NCBI RefSeq assembly: GCF_037325665.1
Contig: NC_090250.1
Location: 23,123,530 to 23,187,529 of the forward strand
Reading direction: 5' to 3'
Length of the DNA: 64,000 nt
Origin: Littorina saxatilis
Taxonomy: Eukaryota; Mollusca; Gastropoda; Littorinimorpha; Littorinidae
Positions 37,401 through 49,975 of this stretch are shown here, in pieces. The position numbers and the translations under genes were made by a program. Each line of letters opens with the position of its first letter. Position 1 is the first letter of the stretch. The notes beneath the pieces were generated by a model. The model was not told the DNA's origin and made no database searches. It saw only the letters and a list, made by a program, of their open reading frames with translations.

Positions 37401-39341
37401 GAAAGTCTGAGAAAACAAGGTCTTAAAAAGGAGGTAGTCTTAAATTGGGGGGTCTTAAAAGGGGGGTTCCACAGTACTTACTAATATATCTCTGAGCAAC
37501 CTGCTTGACCAGATCTTTGAACCAGTAGACCTGGGTCTTATTCTCCATGTGTGTGAAGATGCTGGAAGGACTGCCCATGACCTCGAAACCTGGCTTCAAT
37601 CCGTTGACGTGAATCATGTCGATCAGCTGGTCCAGACTGGTGAAGTCATACACTGGCTGACCTGACGAAAAGCTGAAAAGACAGGGAACAGGAAGAGACT
37701 ACAAACACAATTAATATCTGGTCTTTATTATTATACACAAATCACGGTAATGGTTCCTGAAATTTTACGTTTGAAATAAATACTGGTACTCTTAAAACAC
37801 ACAAGAAAACATACAGTGATAGAAACACAAACACCCATACACACACACACATAGACACACACTGTGCACACACACACTCACACACACATACACACACACA
37901 CACACACACATAGACACACACACACACACACACACACATTCAGGAGCTGTCCACTCCAAACAAGCAGTCAAATTGGTTATCTCAATCACCCCCCACCCCC
38001 CCTTCTTCCTCTTCTCACCTCTACAACCCCTTTCCATTTCTGTAAAACTTACTGTTCTTATCACACCCTGTCACAGACACACACTCTCATAAAAACAACA
38101 GTATACATTTTGCTTTCATTTTATGAACAAGTTTGAACATTACAACAACAAAAAGCCCTCAAACAAATACAGTGAAAGTAGCCCACTTTTAAGACCTTCT
38201 CCTCTCGCCTTAAAGTTAAGACTTCCTCCTTTTTTTAGACCCTTCTCCTTCTTCTTCCATTAGATGCCCAGGGTCAACATTCTGACTATTAATGGCGCTT
38301 GAGTAGGCATGCTGGGTATTTTCGTGTTTCTATAACCCAACGAACTCTAACATGGATTACAGGATCTTTTCCGTGCGCACTTGGTCTTGTGCTTGCGTGT
38401 ACACACAAAGGGGGTTAAGTCACTAGCAGGTCTGCATATAAGTTGACCTGGGAGATCGGAAAAATCTCCACTTTTAACCCACCATGCGGCGGCAGCAACC
38501 GGGATTGGAACTCACGATCTTCCGATTAGGAGGCCGACGTCTTACCACCACGCCACTGCGCACCTCTCAGATGATCAGTTCATATAACATCTGTAAATTT
38601 ACCTCCATTTTAAGACTCTCTCCCTTTTCAGCCCTGAATTTCTTAGATTTGTGAAGGCTGTACAAAGGGGGTTCCCCTGTACCTTTTAACCTTGACCAGA
38701 TCGAGAAGCCAGTGAATGCGGACTTGCTCTACACCACTGTGAGGCACGGCGCCGATGTAAGCCAGGTTCTGCTCCATGTCCGGACTCAGGTCAAAGTCTG
38801 CTGCAGCCTGGTGGGGCAATGGTGGACTGAAACATTATTTGATGTAAATTATTTGTGGACACGGTCTGAAAGGCTGATCCAGAGATATAGCACTGTGTCC
38901 TGAACACAAGACACAAAACAAAACAGAAAAATGCAGTACCCTTGCCAATACATATACAATGATTTGAAATAAGACTTTCCAAGTTTGTGTGCAAAATAAC
39001 ATTACATGTACAAGATATCAAACTGACAACGAACAAACATCACACTACATGCACTTATTAATTTTCCCATTTTTACAGAATTACGTTTTTTATGGGTTAT
39101 GGAACTTGAGTTGCTAAATTCTGTTGTTGAACGCTTCAAAAGACACCCACACAAAAAAAGACTGAGAGTCAGACAGGTCTCACCAGAATCCTGTGCTTCT
39201 CCAGAATTGTCTGAAGGGACTGCTGTTTGATTGTGCACGCACCACCAGCTTCAAATCTTGACGGCTTGCCCCAGAGGCACAATGGAGACATATGATTAGC
39301 ATGGTTAACAGCGCCTCTGTGACGCACAGTCGTCGAGACAT
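28930..39341 (-). CDS. IDUA: Alpha-L-iduronidase, tandem copy A (16 coding exons, complete)
   Basis: Lysosomal GH39 glycosidase removing terminal iduronic acid from dermatan and heparan sulfate. Exons in transcription order: 39341-39184, 38826-38683, 37672-37482, 36995-36900, 36623-36523, 36077-35961, 34720-34620, 34302-34224, 33664-33334, 33143-33056, 32455-32352, 31729-31605, 30889-30755, 30347-30271, 29407-29304, 29027-28930; 682 residues (human 653). A signal peptide covers about residues 1-27 ([14 protein letters not shown]). [11 protein letters not shown] follows, then TWNEPD with acid/base E182 (same number as human) and NDEADPL with nucleophile E304. Later blocks are [22 protein letters not shown] and the C-terminal [10 protein letters not shown] pyrimidine-rich acceptor just upstream of the ATG exon (near 39417) implies a spliced 5' UTR. 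All phases match copy B. The loop after QMNATRN (about residues 365-395) is poorly conserved. Confidence 0.95.
29839..30182 (+). mobile_element. SINE family A body with a different tRNA-like head
   Basis: The head reads GGCCCAATGGCCTAGTAATT with B-box GGGTTCGAATCTC, unlike the heads at 21952 or 40155. The body phrases GCACAAGACCAAGT, GATCCTGTAATCCAT and GTGGGAGTTGCGGCCCATGA are shared. Inserted in an IDUA copy-A intron. Confidence 0.75.
30510..30728. repeat. CA-rich/CATA repeats, C-run and 'AAGACC' fragment in an IDUA-A intron
   Basis: A short 'AAGACC' family piece (ACCCCCATTTGAATTTTAAGA) is followed by CA/CATA low-complexity sequence and a run of about 20 C (30709-30728), close to the exon at 30755. 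Confidence 0.7.
31088..31122. repeat. (CA)n microsatellite
   Basis: Pure CA dinucleotide, about 17 units, in an IDUA-A intron. Confidence 0.9.
31880..32107. mobile_element. Candidate TTAA-flanked MITE
   Basis: TTAA lies at both edges (31876-31879, 32108-32111). The ends CACTTTCTACCCC and GGGAGACAATGAG are imperfectly inverted. It contains a strong hairpin, GATATATCCGTACC ... GGTACGGATATATC (about 32034-32094). TTAA targets suggest a piggyBac-like relative, but the TIR match is weak. Confidence 0.45.
32110..32325. mobile_element. Short TIR element (AAAGGCACAC family)
   Basis: The left end TTAAAGGCACACTCC mirrors the right end CGTGTGCCTTTAA; about 215 bp, directly abutting the previous element and the IDUA-A exon at 32352. 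Similar ends occur at 21101 (AAAGGCACAGTA). Confidence 0.6.
33209..33246. repeat. Poly-C/CT run in an IDUA-A intron
   Basis: C-runs broken by single T or A between the exons at 33056-33143 and 33334-33664. Confidence 0.9.
34434..34468. repeat. (CA)n microsatellite
   Basis: About 17 CA units in an IDUA-A intron. Confidence 0.9.
35098..35366. repeat. 135-bp tandem duplication
   Basis: Two near-identical units beginning AGGTTTCTGCCAGTTATCTC / AGGTTTCCGCCAGTTATCTC and ending GGCGGACAGGAGACTA. The unit contains GTGCCCCTTGCGGGGGCATC, a hairpin-forming block. Confidence 0.9.
35459..35712. repeat. Spaced direct repeat, about 70 bp each
   Basis: GTGATCTTGCCGCGAGGTGG onward occurs at about 35471-35540 and 35641-35712, with a few differences and about 110 bp between. 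It is probably a duplicated piece of an older interspersed repeat. Confidence 0.8.
36300..36476. mobile_element. 'AAGACC' family TIR element in an IDUA-A intron
   Basis: Shows AAAAACAGGTCTTAAAAAGC, TTTTAAAATGGGTG and an eroded right end AAAGGGGGGATCCATTGTA, immediately next to the exon at 36523. Confidence 0.6.
37301..37474. mobile_element. 'AAGACC' family TIR element, well preserved
   Basis: Left end AGTAGAACCCCCCTTTTAAG and right end GTCTTAAAAGGGGGGTTCCA with full interior. It lies only about 8 bp from the IDUA-A exon at 37482, so its right end is in the splice-donor-side intron. Confidence 0.75.
37845..37938. repeat. (CA)n microsatellite
   Basis: CA runs broken by TAGA and CACTCACA units over about 90 bp. 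Confidence 0.9.
38172..38685. mobile_element. 'AAGACC' element interrupted by a SINE
   Basis: The two halves of the TIR element (38172-38242 and about 38575-38685) flank a minus-strand SINE A copy (about 38250-38568). That copy shows the usual tRNA head (reverse: GACGTCTTACCACCACGCCA) and body. The SINE is therefore younger. The right end GGGGGTTCCCCTGTAC abuts the IDUA-A exon at 38683. Confidence 0.75.
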
Positions 39342-39579
39342 CTTTGGAAGAGGTGGTCTGGTCGCTTATAGTACTACTTGTGGTGCTCTGATAATCAATG
39401 TTGGGAGATATTCTGAAGAAGAGGAGAAATTAAACCCACATAACAACACAGCGAGGTAAGGTCCAAGGGCTTACCAAAACTGAGACTTGTGAAATTATCT
39501 CAGACTTTACATTTCTGCAAGAGCACAAAAAACATTCAAAATACATGTACATCTAAAAAAATCAATTTATTCACTGTGT

Positions 39580-39617
<38 letters not shown>

Positions 39618-40140
39618 CTGCATGTGTACGTGTGTGAGTGTGTGCACATGTGTAGGTGTTTAAGTAGTGAAATTCAGTGGTGCTAAAAGAAAGAGCAGAC
39701 AGATTAATTTTTCTAGATTAAAAACCGATTGCAACAAACCATGTCTATGCCACTTTTTCACACTGGACAAAAACAACAACAACAAACTTGAAAAGATCCA
39801 AAGTAATTGTACACAACCATATGGAATATCATAGGTCTTACCGAAAAATATACTTGCAGGAAGCAGTTCCCTCAAGTGTGTCAAGGCGTCTCAAGGTATT
39901 AAGCTTTTTGATGTTGTGACCTGGATATTTTTCACCACGAGTACTGATAACAAATACATGCAACAAACAATGGGATGCACCCTACAAAAGATTACGGGCA
40001 AGGTCAAATCTTATGATCTCTTTTGCCAGTTTATCTGAGGGCAAATTTAAGCCGGCAGTGAATACCTGACCTGTGAAAGTCCTGGGCAGATCTGTGGTGG
40101 TTTACATAATGGTACTCACGGTAAGGAAAGTATATTTGAA
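39342..40140. other. IDUA-A upstream region with possible 5' UTR exons and (GT)n
   Basis: A 5' UTR segment runs to an acceptor near 39417. On the minus strand a donor (TTTTTCG|GTAAGACC, about 39841) could end an upstream non-coding exon. A (GT)n tract lies at 39582-39615. Transcription start not located. Confidence 0.35.
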
Positions 40141-40154
40141 AAGAAAAAGCAGGG

Positions 40155-40500
40155 CGGGGATATGATGTAGCTCAGTCGGTAGCGCGCTGGATTTGTATCC
40201 AGTTGGCCGCTGTCAGCGTGAGTTCGTCCCCACGTTCGGCGAGAGATTTATTTCTCAGAGTCAACTTTGTGTGCAGACTCTCCTCGGTGTCCGAACACCC
40301 CCGTGTGTACACGCAAGCACAAGACCAAGTGCGCACGAAAAAGATCCTGTAATCCATGTCAGAGTTCGGTGGGTTATAGAAACACGAAAATACCCAGCAT
40401 GCTTCCTCCGAAAGCGGCGTATGGCTGCCTAAATGGCGGGGTAAAAATGGTCATACACGTAAAAGCCGTGGGAGTTTCAGCCCATGAACGAACAAACAAA
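40155..40500 (+). mobile_element. SINE family A body with a third tRNA-like head
   Basis: The head GATGTAGCTCAGTCGGTAGC with GTGAGTTCGTCCCC as a degenerate B-box is tRNA-like but unlike the other heads. The body from GTGTGTACACGCAAGCACAA onward is the common one. Near-identical copies are at 57384 (plus) and 57928 (minus). Confidence 0.8.
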
Positions 40501-40599
40501 CAAAAGGAAAAGCACCAAAAACAAAGGTAATGGGGAATTCCACCAAATCGCATTCCACTACATCGTGAAGTAGTCTATATTGCTATGGAATACTTCAAT

Positions 40600-41107
40600 C
40601 AATCAATCAATATGAGGCTTATATCGCGCGTATTCCGTGGGTACAGTTCTAAGCGCAGGGATTTTTAAAAAAAAAATTTTATGTAATTTATATCGCGCAC
40701 ATATTCAAGGCGCAGGGATTTATTTATGCCGTGTGAGATGGAATTTTTTTACACAATACATCACGCATTCACATCGGCCAGCAGATCGCAGCCATTTCGG
40801 CGCATATCCTACTTTTCGCGGCCTATTATTCCAAGTCACACGGGTATTTTGGTGGACATTTTTATCTATGCCTATACAATTTTGCCAGGAAAGACCCTTT
40901 TGTCAATCGTGGGATCTTTAACGTGCACACCCCAATGTAGTGTACACGAAGGGACCTCGATTTTTCGTCTCATCCGAAAGACTAGCACTTGAACCCACCA
41001 CCAAGGTTAGCAAAGGGGGGAGAAAATTGCAAACGCCCTGACCCAGGGTCGAACTCGCAACCTCTCGCTTCCGAGCGCAAGTGCGTTACCACTCGGCCAC
41101 CCAGTCC
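40600..41107 (-). mobile_element. SINE family B, long copy
   Basis: On the minus strand it starts with a tRNA-like head (GACTGGGTGGCCGAGTGGTA, then GGTTGCGAGTTCGACCCTG, A- and B-box-like). It passes the block ACATTGGGGTGTGCACGTTA and ends GCGCGATATAAGCCTCATAT plus (TTGA)n. About 508 bp, which is long for a SINE. Partial copies: 2948, 10311, 51702. Confidence 0.75.
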
Positions 41108-41632
41108 TACTTGGACCCCAACAACCGAGATATTACGGAAGGCCACTGTACATGTAACAGTAAGAATGCAAAACCATTATAAAATGAACACCCCATACTA
41201 ACTGTATTTGCTGACCATCACAGAATGTTGGTTTTCACACAAACAAACAAACAAACGAACAATGATTTGTATCTGTTTCATACACATAAGTCAAATACAA
41301 GGTTTTTCATACACACCGATATCACCAGTGCTGGACTGATCGTGTAACATCTGCGAACGCCAAGAAGAAGAAGAAGAAGATAGAATTTTATATTCTTCAC
41401 TCTGCACAATAAGCCAACTAACATCTCATGTTCTGATTCAGTGTCTTTAATCTTTATGCAATTCCATTCTTCTGCTTCATTGTTGAAAAACAACTCTCAC
41501 AAAACGAAGCCGCACACAACAACAGTTTTAAGGCACAGATTAATAACAGCAGGAAAATTAAACAAGAGTTTTTCAGTAAAACAGAGCTGCTGTCATGGAA
41601 TGTAACAACAATGCTGTAATGTCCAGTGTTTC

Positions 41633-42763
41633 TCAGTGAATGTGTCTGACGGCTGAAGAATACGGCCCGGTTCTGTCCCAGTAATCCACAGCTCTCACTC
41701 TGTAGCTTCCTTGGACCTTCGATTCTGAGTCTGCAAATAAATAATAAACAAATAAACTAACAAATGAATCTTCCCCCAAAATTGGCGTATGCATGGCTGC
41801 GTAAATGGCGGGGTAAAAGCGGTCATACATGTAAAATTCCACTTGTGCACAAAACACGAGTGTAGGTGGGAGTTTTAGCCCATGAACGCAGAAGAAGAAG
41901 AAGAATGAATCTTGGTAAACTGTGCGGTTCATATTCCCTACTACCTCAAGACAAAACAAAACTATCAAATTCAACAAACATGTCCACAACCACAAAACTT
42001 AAAGATCTGATCAAATAATTCAACTCCTCACAAAAAGCCTGCAGCAGTTACTAAATGCCACTAATTAATGATACAGTCATGACCACTTCCTGAATCTGAA
42101 TGTCAATAATACTTTGTTAAAACCCAAGCAGGCTAAATAGTCGCAACAGGTGTGTGCAGGGGAAAGCAGCTGTCTTTTAAGATCTGCACGCAGACAGCTG
42201 GTTTCAATGCAAAAATCTTCTGGAGTGTTTGCCCAGACTTTGGTTTCAACAAGCTTATTCCAGACTATCTTCTTATTCTTTTTCTTCTTCTTCTTAAATC
42301 GTGGGCTGAAACTCACACGTTCACTCATGTTTTTGCATGAGTGGATTTTTACATGTACGACTGTTTTTACCCCGCCATTCAGGCAGCATACGCCGATTTC
42401 GGGGGATTCCAGATGACCAGTTCATATCTCTTTGGCAAAAACATAATTCAAAAGATTTTTTTTAAATGTCAAGAACACTTACCTGTGGAGAATACAAACA
42501 CGTTGACAATAAGGTCATCAGGATTGATCCGTTGGTACTTTCCTGAACTTCCAGGGGCAAATTCTACTTCATATGTCTTGATACATCTGGAACAACATAC
42601 GTGTAATGTTCAATTTTTGTCCGGTTCAGCTTCAAACCGCATATCCTTACTGATTCAATGCATAACTGAAAATATGCAAAATATGTAAATCACTGAAGGC
42701 GTACTCTGTGAGTGAGTGAGTGAGCTTGTGTGTGTGTCTGTGTGTGTGTGTGTGGTTGTGTGT

Positions 42764-42830
<67 letters not shown>

Positions 42831-43695
42831 TGTGCGTACATGCGTGCTTGCATGTGCGCGTGCGTGCGTGCACTTCTGCATATTTATGAACAGCAAGAAA
42901 AATAGAGAGACAGATATGGAGAAGTGACAACTGACAATTAGCTACACATACACAGGTCAAGGATTCATACTTGGTTTTGATGTTGGCATCAGACCAGCGA
43001 ATTAGTCTCTCTCCAGCTGTGATGTTGATCATCCAGAGGCCTGTCACCTGGTTTTCAACGATGCAAAATTGATGACATTTGAGTTTGAAATGTCCACACG
43101 TACACTATCAAATTAAAGCACCAGAGTCAAAGACAATGTAATAAATCGTATAGCATGCATCCTATTGTCTGCCATGTGCGTACAAACATGTATGGCATCT
43201 TCTTCAACCCTGCGCTCACCCCTTAACACGTAGCTACAGCTACATAATAATGCAAGCAGACAAATGTACACAAGTAGACGACAGTTTGACAAAGACTTGG
43301 TCAGCTGATTCAGTCAAACATAAATCAATTGTGAAATGACCCACTGAGTTTATGACAATTAAAGCAGTCACATGACCTATCTTGTCCTGATAGTATAGCC
43401 TAATCCCTGTGGGAACGTGCATACATGCACAGTGACACAGACACACGCAGCTGCTCGCACACACACACACACGCACAGAAATACACAAACACACAATCAC
43501 ACACACACACACACAGACAAATACACAAAGACAAATACACAATCACACACACACACACACAGACAAATACACAATCACACACACACACAGACAAATACAC
43601 AATCACACACACACACAGACAAATACACAATCACACACACACAGAGACAAATACACAATCACACACATACACACACAGCTGCACATACACAAACA

Positions 43696-43758
<63 letters not shown>

Positions 43759-46700
43759 AGTAATGCTACTATTACAAACCGATTCAGGTGGCTGTGGTGA
43801 CTTCTGACACATATGAAGCAGAATCACTTCAGGCTCCATTATTTCCTGATGCGAGATGCTCACCACTCCTCGTTCATCAGATTTCACCATTTCCAGTCTG
43901 TACCGATGTGGTTCCTAAAAAAAAAACCGAAGAAAATAAGAAAGAATACAGGACCCTACGCCCCCCCCCCCCCTCCCCTCTTGTTAAGACCTTGTGTATT
44001 TTTTATTTAGATGTCAAGTGCATTGTCTCTGTACATTTAAGACAACTTTGGACTCCCTCTTTCTTGGTTTGCACACAGTATTTGAGGTCTAAAAGGGAGG
44101 TTCAATTGTATTCAATCATAACACACACTCAGACACATACACGCAGAGTCAAAGCTTTACTGCATAGAAATTCAATCAGTTCCTATTGCATCAGATTTCA
44201 CTGTTGTCAGGCTGTATTACAGTCAATCCTGACATGGTATAATTGCACCTCTCCATAACATCCACCACCCTAAAGAATCTTCAACAGTGTTTTTATTTTA
44301 TTTTAAATAATTTTTCATTTTTTTACTTAATTCACCTATCCATAATGACTATCTGCCTTTATGGACAGGTTCCACTGTAAAAAGATGATGACAAAAAGGA
44401 AGAATGTTTTAGTATCATACACACACATTTGCATACAAACACATGCACATATTTGCTGATACAAACAAATAAACTACTAGATAAATATACCTCATATTTT
44501 CTGATCAGAGAAAACTGGTCCAGCGAAGGGTAGTTTGCTCTAGAGCACATAATCGTCCAAACCTTGTAGGGGTTGGTCAATCGGTCATTCACAGAATAAA
44601 TAGCCAGCATCAAATCTGCACGCAAAACAGAATAAACACAAGTAACACACTTCAATATCACATGCTTTTACCCTCTGCAGAATGCTTTCAATAAGTGTAT
44701 CAATTAAATCAACCATTCTTCTTCTTCTTCTGCGTTCGTGGTCTGAAACTCCCATGTACACTCGTGTTTTTGCAATAGTGGATATTTACGTGTATGACCG
44801 TTTTTACCCCGCCATTTAGGCAGCTACGTATATGCCGCTTTTCGAGGAAGCATGCTTGGTATTTTCGTGTTTCTATAACCCACCAAACTCTGACATGGAT
44901 TACAGGATCTTTTCCGTGCGCACTTGGTCTTGTGCTTGCATGGACACACGAATGCATTCAATAAGCGTATCAATTAAATCAACCATTCTAATTCTTCTTC
45001 TTCTTCGTTCATGGGTTGAAATTCTAACGTTTACTCTTATTTTTGCACGAGTGGAATTTTACGTGTATGACCGTTTTTACCCCGCCATTCAGGCAGCCAT
45101 ACTCCACTTTCGGGGGACTGATTCAAACGAAAAGTTCATCTACCTGCAGCATTGGCAGGCTGAATTGTCCAATTAAAGTTCAGCAGTCCAATCTGTGATG
45201 GTAAAGATGTGTCAGGGCTTGAATACACAACAGTTGCCCACTCGTTGCTGCAAAACAAACAGATATGCAACTCTTCCATAAAAGTCTCAGCCCTGAAAGT
45301 GGCGAGTAGAAACAATGAACTGCAGGCGAGTAAAAACGTAAATCTATATGCCAAATGCTAGTAAAGGCACAACCTGCCAGGACTGTACGTTGGTTAAAAA
45401 TGTTTATCGCAGTGCAGTACATTCACAATAGATATATGGGTAAATTAAAGGCATACTAACGCACTCCCGTGTTTACAAAGTGTAGTTTGCCCACAATCGA
45501 TGTCAAACGCACCATAAGACCATATAATGACGATATGTCACCATGCGCGGACCATAATACATGCATTACAGCTTGTTCTAGCCTCTGAAAAAGTGAGGAT
45601 GTCAACAAAGCCGCGGAGTTCTCTCCCTTGCATCAACGTTACATGTGTTGCCAAATCTATAAATAGGACGATCCAGCTCAAAATGAAAATTCAAATATCT
45701 CAACAATTAAGGGGTCCTAGACCACAATATTTTGCAGGGAACTTAATTTAGCATGTCTCCAGCTGTTGGTAAAGCAATTAGCGTGTATAGTCATCGAGTA
45801 CATATGGCTTTAAACTGGACACAAAATGTTTCATAAAGGGTGTTGTGGCAAGACAATTAAAGAAGTAGTGCAGACCAACACAGATTTTGCATACATGACT
45901 TTGAAAAAGTATTTGTACCACAAGAATAATCTTTTTTTCTTTTTTTTTCTTTGTTTGTTTTTTAGGAGGGAAAAGAATTGTTCAACAAACATTTTTTTTT
46001 CAAGTTACATTCCAGCAGGGATCGTGACTTGTAAAGTCAAATGTGGAATCAAATGTGAAATACTGACCCATCTGAGCCCCCAAGGCTTGCCGTATGTACA
46101 GTGGCAATAGCTCCAGCATAGTCGTCTTTGGGAAGTGCATGTCCACTCTTCTCATCTGACAACAAATGCAATAACAGAAATGTTCAACATACAACTAAAT
46201 GCAAGTCAAAGACGGTTCAGACCCCCTGGCCAATGCATGCAAACATAGATTTACTGTCTTGTAACCTGAAGCCTGGTAAATACACTGGAACAACACAGAA
46301 CAAAAATAGTCACACGCAGTTAAAGAAAATGTCTACTAAAAAGCCATGTGTATAAATGATCATTCAAAGTATGCTGCACTACTTCAAACTTACAAACGGA
46401 CAGCCTTTCATGAAATATACAGGTGGAACAATATGAATGCACAAACCTCTGCTACCTGAACAGAAAATTCATGTTTGTAAAGTAAACTGTGCTGTTTGTG
46501 TGTCGATTGTTTTTATTTTAGCAAAATCCAAATATGCCCCACCCCCATTCCCTACAATTTTAAGTCCTCCACAAATCTGTGAAAATCAAGTCTTCAAGGC
46601 GGGAGCATTACAGAACTTTTGATCAGAAAGTCATAAATACCAATTAGGTCTGAAAAAAGGGCCAGCAAGTGTTAAATCAGGGGGTCTTAAAAGGTGGCTT

Positions 46701-49700
46701 CTACTGTATTCTTACCAAGCACGTCAGAGGACACCACTCTATCGCCCAGTTTTGCCAGCAGCGCCATAACAGCATGGATCGGTTTGCGCACAAACGTCAC
46801 ATAGTTCGCTGAGTTTGCTCCTCCCCTGTTCCCTGTGTTCTCGTCTTTCATTAACTTTTTGACGCTCCCGCTGTTGACGCCACTCTCATTTCTGGTTGCG
46901 TTCATCTGGAACCGAGCGACCAGCGTGCGCTGGGTGAACTGGTGAGGGAAGTAGCTGAGGAATCCGTTGTCGTTGCTGAGAAGGGTGTAGTTCAGTGGGG
47001 ACTTGCCCGGCCCGATCAGCATGTTCTGGTGCTGCCCTATGATCTGAAACAAGAAACATGCCTGTGGCACACCTGAAAGCGGAGAGTGTGTGGGGATAAA
47101 GATGAAGACAGAGAGAAATAGAGAGGAAAGGTAAAGAAGACATACAGCGGAAGGGGAGGGGGGTGGAGGGTATAGAGCAAGACAAAAATGGGGATGGACT
47201 TTTAACATTTACTTACAGAGACATTTCAAGGGAGTCAATCCTATATTATAGAAAATTTCAGATACAAAAGTTCAGTGCTTATGTTTTGAAATGATATGCT
47301 ATGCTTGCTGACAACATTTACTGAGAGCACACAAGTAATGTGCACACTCCTCAAAACATCTGCAACAGAAGAAAAAACCTAACAAAATCTGAGAAAATGA
47401 GGTCTTAAATTGGAGTGAGTCGTAAAATGGAGGTAAATTTACAGAGGTTACGAACAGAACATCTGGGAAAACAGGGTCTTAAAACAGAGGGAGTCTTAAA
47501 AGGGAACCCGTTCCACTGTATCATAATATGTTCATACCTTTACAGCCACGGCAGCATAATTTGCTGTAGCACGCCACTCCTGAGGCTTGCTCCATCCTAC
47601 CAACGGGTCCGCCTCACTACAAATTATACCAACAAATCTGCGATAATACACAGCCTTCTCGAAATCACAAGCCAATTAAGGTCATATCAAAGCATTCCAA
47701 TGTTGTAAGTTGTTTCAGGGAAATAAATTCTCATTGCACAGATAAAACAGTCTCACAATAATAAACATCAACCTATAAATTTAAATTACAAGCAGAACAA
47801 TCCACCAACGACACCAACAAAAACTCAAGCAAAGCAAGTAAAATTAGCAATACAAGTTAAAGGCCCACTCCATCTCCCGTAAACCATCAGTTTCTGATCA
47901 CAGACACAGACAAATTAGTATTGCTGTTTTAGTGAAAATGTGTCATCGTTCTGTAATCCTCTTGTGAGGCGGAGTGGGCCTTTCTTTCTTTCTTTCTTTA
48001 TTTGGTGTTTAACGTCGTTTTCAACCACGAAGGGTTATATCGCGATGGGGAAAGGGGGGGGAGATGGGATAGAGCCACTTGTTAATTGTTTCTTGTTCAC
48101 AAAAGCACTAATCAAAAGTGGGCCTTTAAGTTGAAAAAAACGAAATAACTAACACAAATAAAAAAGACGCAAAACAAACACACACAAAAGGAAGGAAAGA
48201 TTGGAGGGGAGAGGGAGAAAGGAACGAAGGAAAGGAAGGAAGGAAAAAAACAAGGATGAATAAAATAACACTAACAGACAAGGAAACCTATGGAAGTGCC
48301 AGGCAAACTTGCTGTTTCTTTGAATGAGGCTATATGAACCATCTAACCCCAAACCCGCAGAAGCCAACCAAGAGAACACTTGCACCTACTCATTATAGTA
48401 AGGCTTGTTGACAAGAGCGGGGAACTGGCTGCGAATCGTGTCCATTGCCTGCACATCTTCATCCAGAACGTTTAGAGATTTTCCGCCACCCTAGATGATC
48501 AGACATACACACGTATACACACACAGAGAAATATCAAACTAGCGCATCTATATATATATACGACTTGTGTCTGTCTGTGTGTGTGTGTGTGCCCTGTTCG
48601 CGATGCACGGCCAAAGTTCTCGATGGATCTGCTTCAAATTTGGTGGGCATATTCAGGTAGACCCCGGACACAACCTGGTCGATGAGAATTTTCAACACGT
48701 GCTCTCAGCGCGCAGCGCTGAACCGATTTTGGTTTTTCTGTTCATCTTCCCAGATCCATTCCCAGTAACTCTTCCTTATCTTCTCCAGTGTTTTGCGTTT
48801 ATCTCCTTCCTTCGTGTGGCGTCAATCCATATTCCCGTTACTATTTTTAGAACACAACGCTCAATCCATATTCCCGTTACTATTTTTAGAAGGTCACTGT
48901 CCCGGCGAAGCCGGGTATTACTCTTCCTTATCTTCTCCAGTGTTTTGCGCGTTTATCTCCCTTCCTTCGTACGGTGCGCCGGTCTGCCGGCGTACACCCG
49001 GCGAAGCCGTACCCGGCGAAGCGGGTATTCATCTAGTCACTAATATACTACTAGCATGACCAACGCTACTTTTGTTCACTTAATTACACCCCCGGTATAG
49101 GGGTGTGTATAGGATTCGCTCCATGTGTTTGTTTGTTTGTGTTCGCATATAGATCTCAAGAATGAACGGACCGATCGTCACCAAACTTGGTGAACAGGTT
49201 CTATACATTCCTGAGACGGTCCTTACAAAAATTGGGACCAGTCAAACACACGGTTAGGGAGTTATTGGTGGATTAAGATTAAGATTAGGATTCGCTCCAT
49301 GTGTTTGTTTGTTTGTTTGTGTTCGCATATAGATCTCAAGAATGAACGGACCGATCGTCACCAAACTTGGTGAACAGGTTCTATACATTCCTGAGACGGT
49401 CCTTACCAAAATTGGGACCAGTCAAACACACGGTTAGGGAGTTATTGGTGGATTAAGATTCTACAAGGACTTATAGAGGGAGATATTAATGGTCAAAGGG
49501 AAATAACCTTCTCAGTTGGTGGCAGTGAGAATGGTTATTTCCCTTTGACCAACGGGGGTGTTTTTCCTACCTCGGAGGAATTTCTTGTTTTTATTTCGCT
49601 TTCTTAAATGGCGGCTGTCATGTGCTAAAAATTCCTCCGAAAACGGCGTATGGCTGCCTAAATGGCAGGGTAAAAAACGGTCATACACGTAAAATTCCAC

Positions 49701-49941
49701 TCGTGCAAAAAACACGAGTGTACGAGGAGTTTCAGCCCACGAACGCAGAAGAACAGACGAATGTGCTAAAAATAATGCACAGGAATACACGCATACACAG
49801 ACAGACACACACACACTCAGAGCAGACACACATACACACACATATAAGCACACACACACACACACATTAGCACACACACATGAGCACACACATGAGCTCA
49901 CACACACACATTAGCACACACACATTAGCACACACACATGA

Positions 49942-49975
<34 letters not shown>

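Noticed and set aside
40193-40530. 80-90-codon frames repeated at 20524, 40193, 57380 and 58031
   Set aside because: They are translations of SINE A copies; the similarity between them is that of the repeat, not a protein family.
43417-43800. His/Thr-rich open frames
   Set aside because: Translations of (CA)n and related tracts; same for 30558-30837, 37742-38136, 42647-42927 and 49512-49907.
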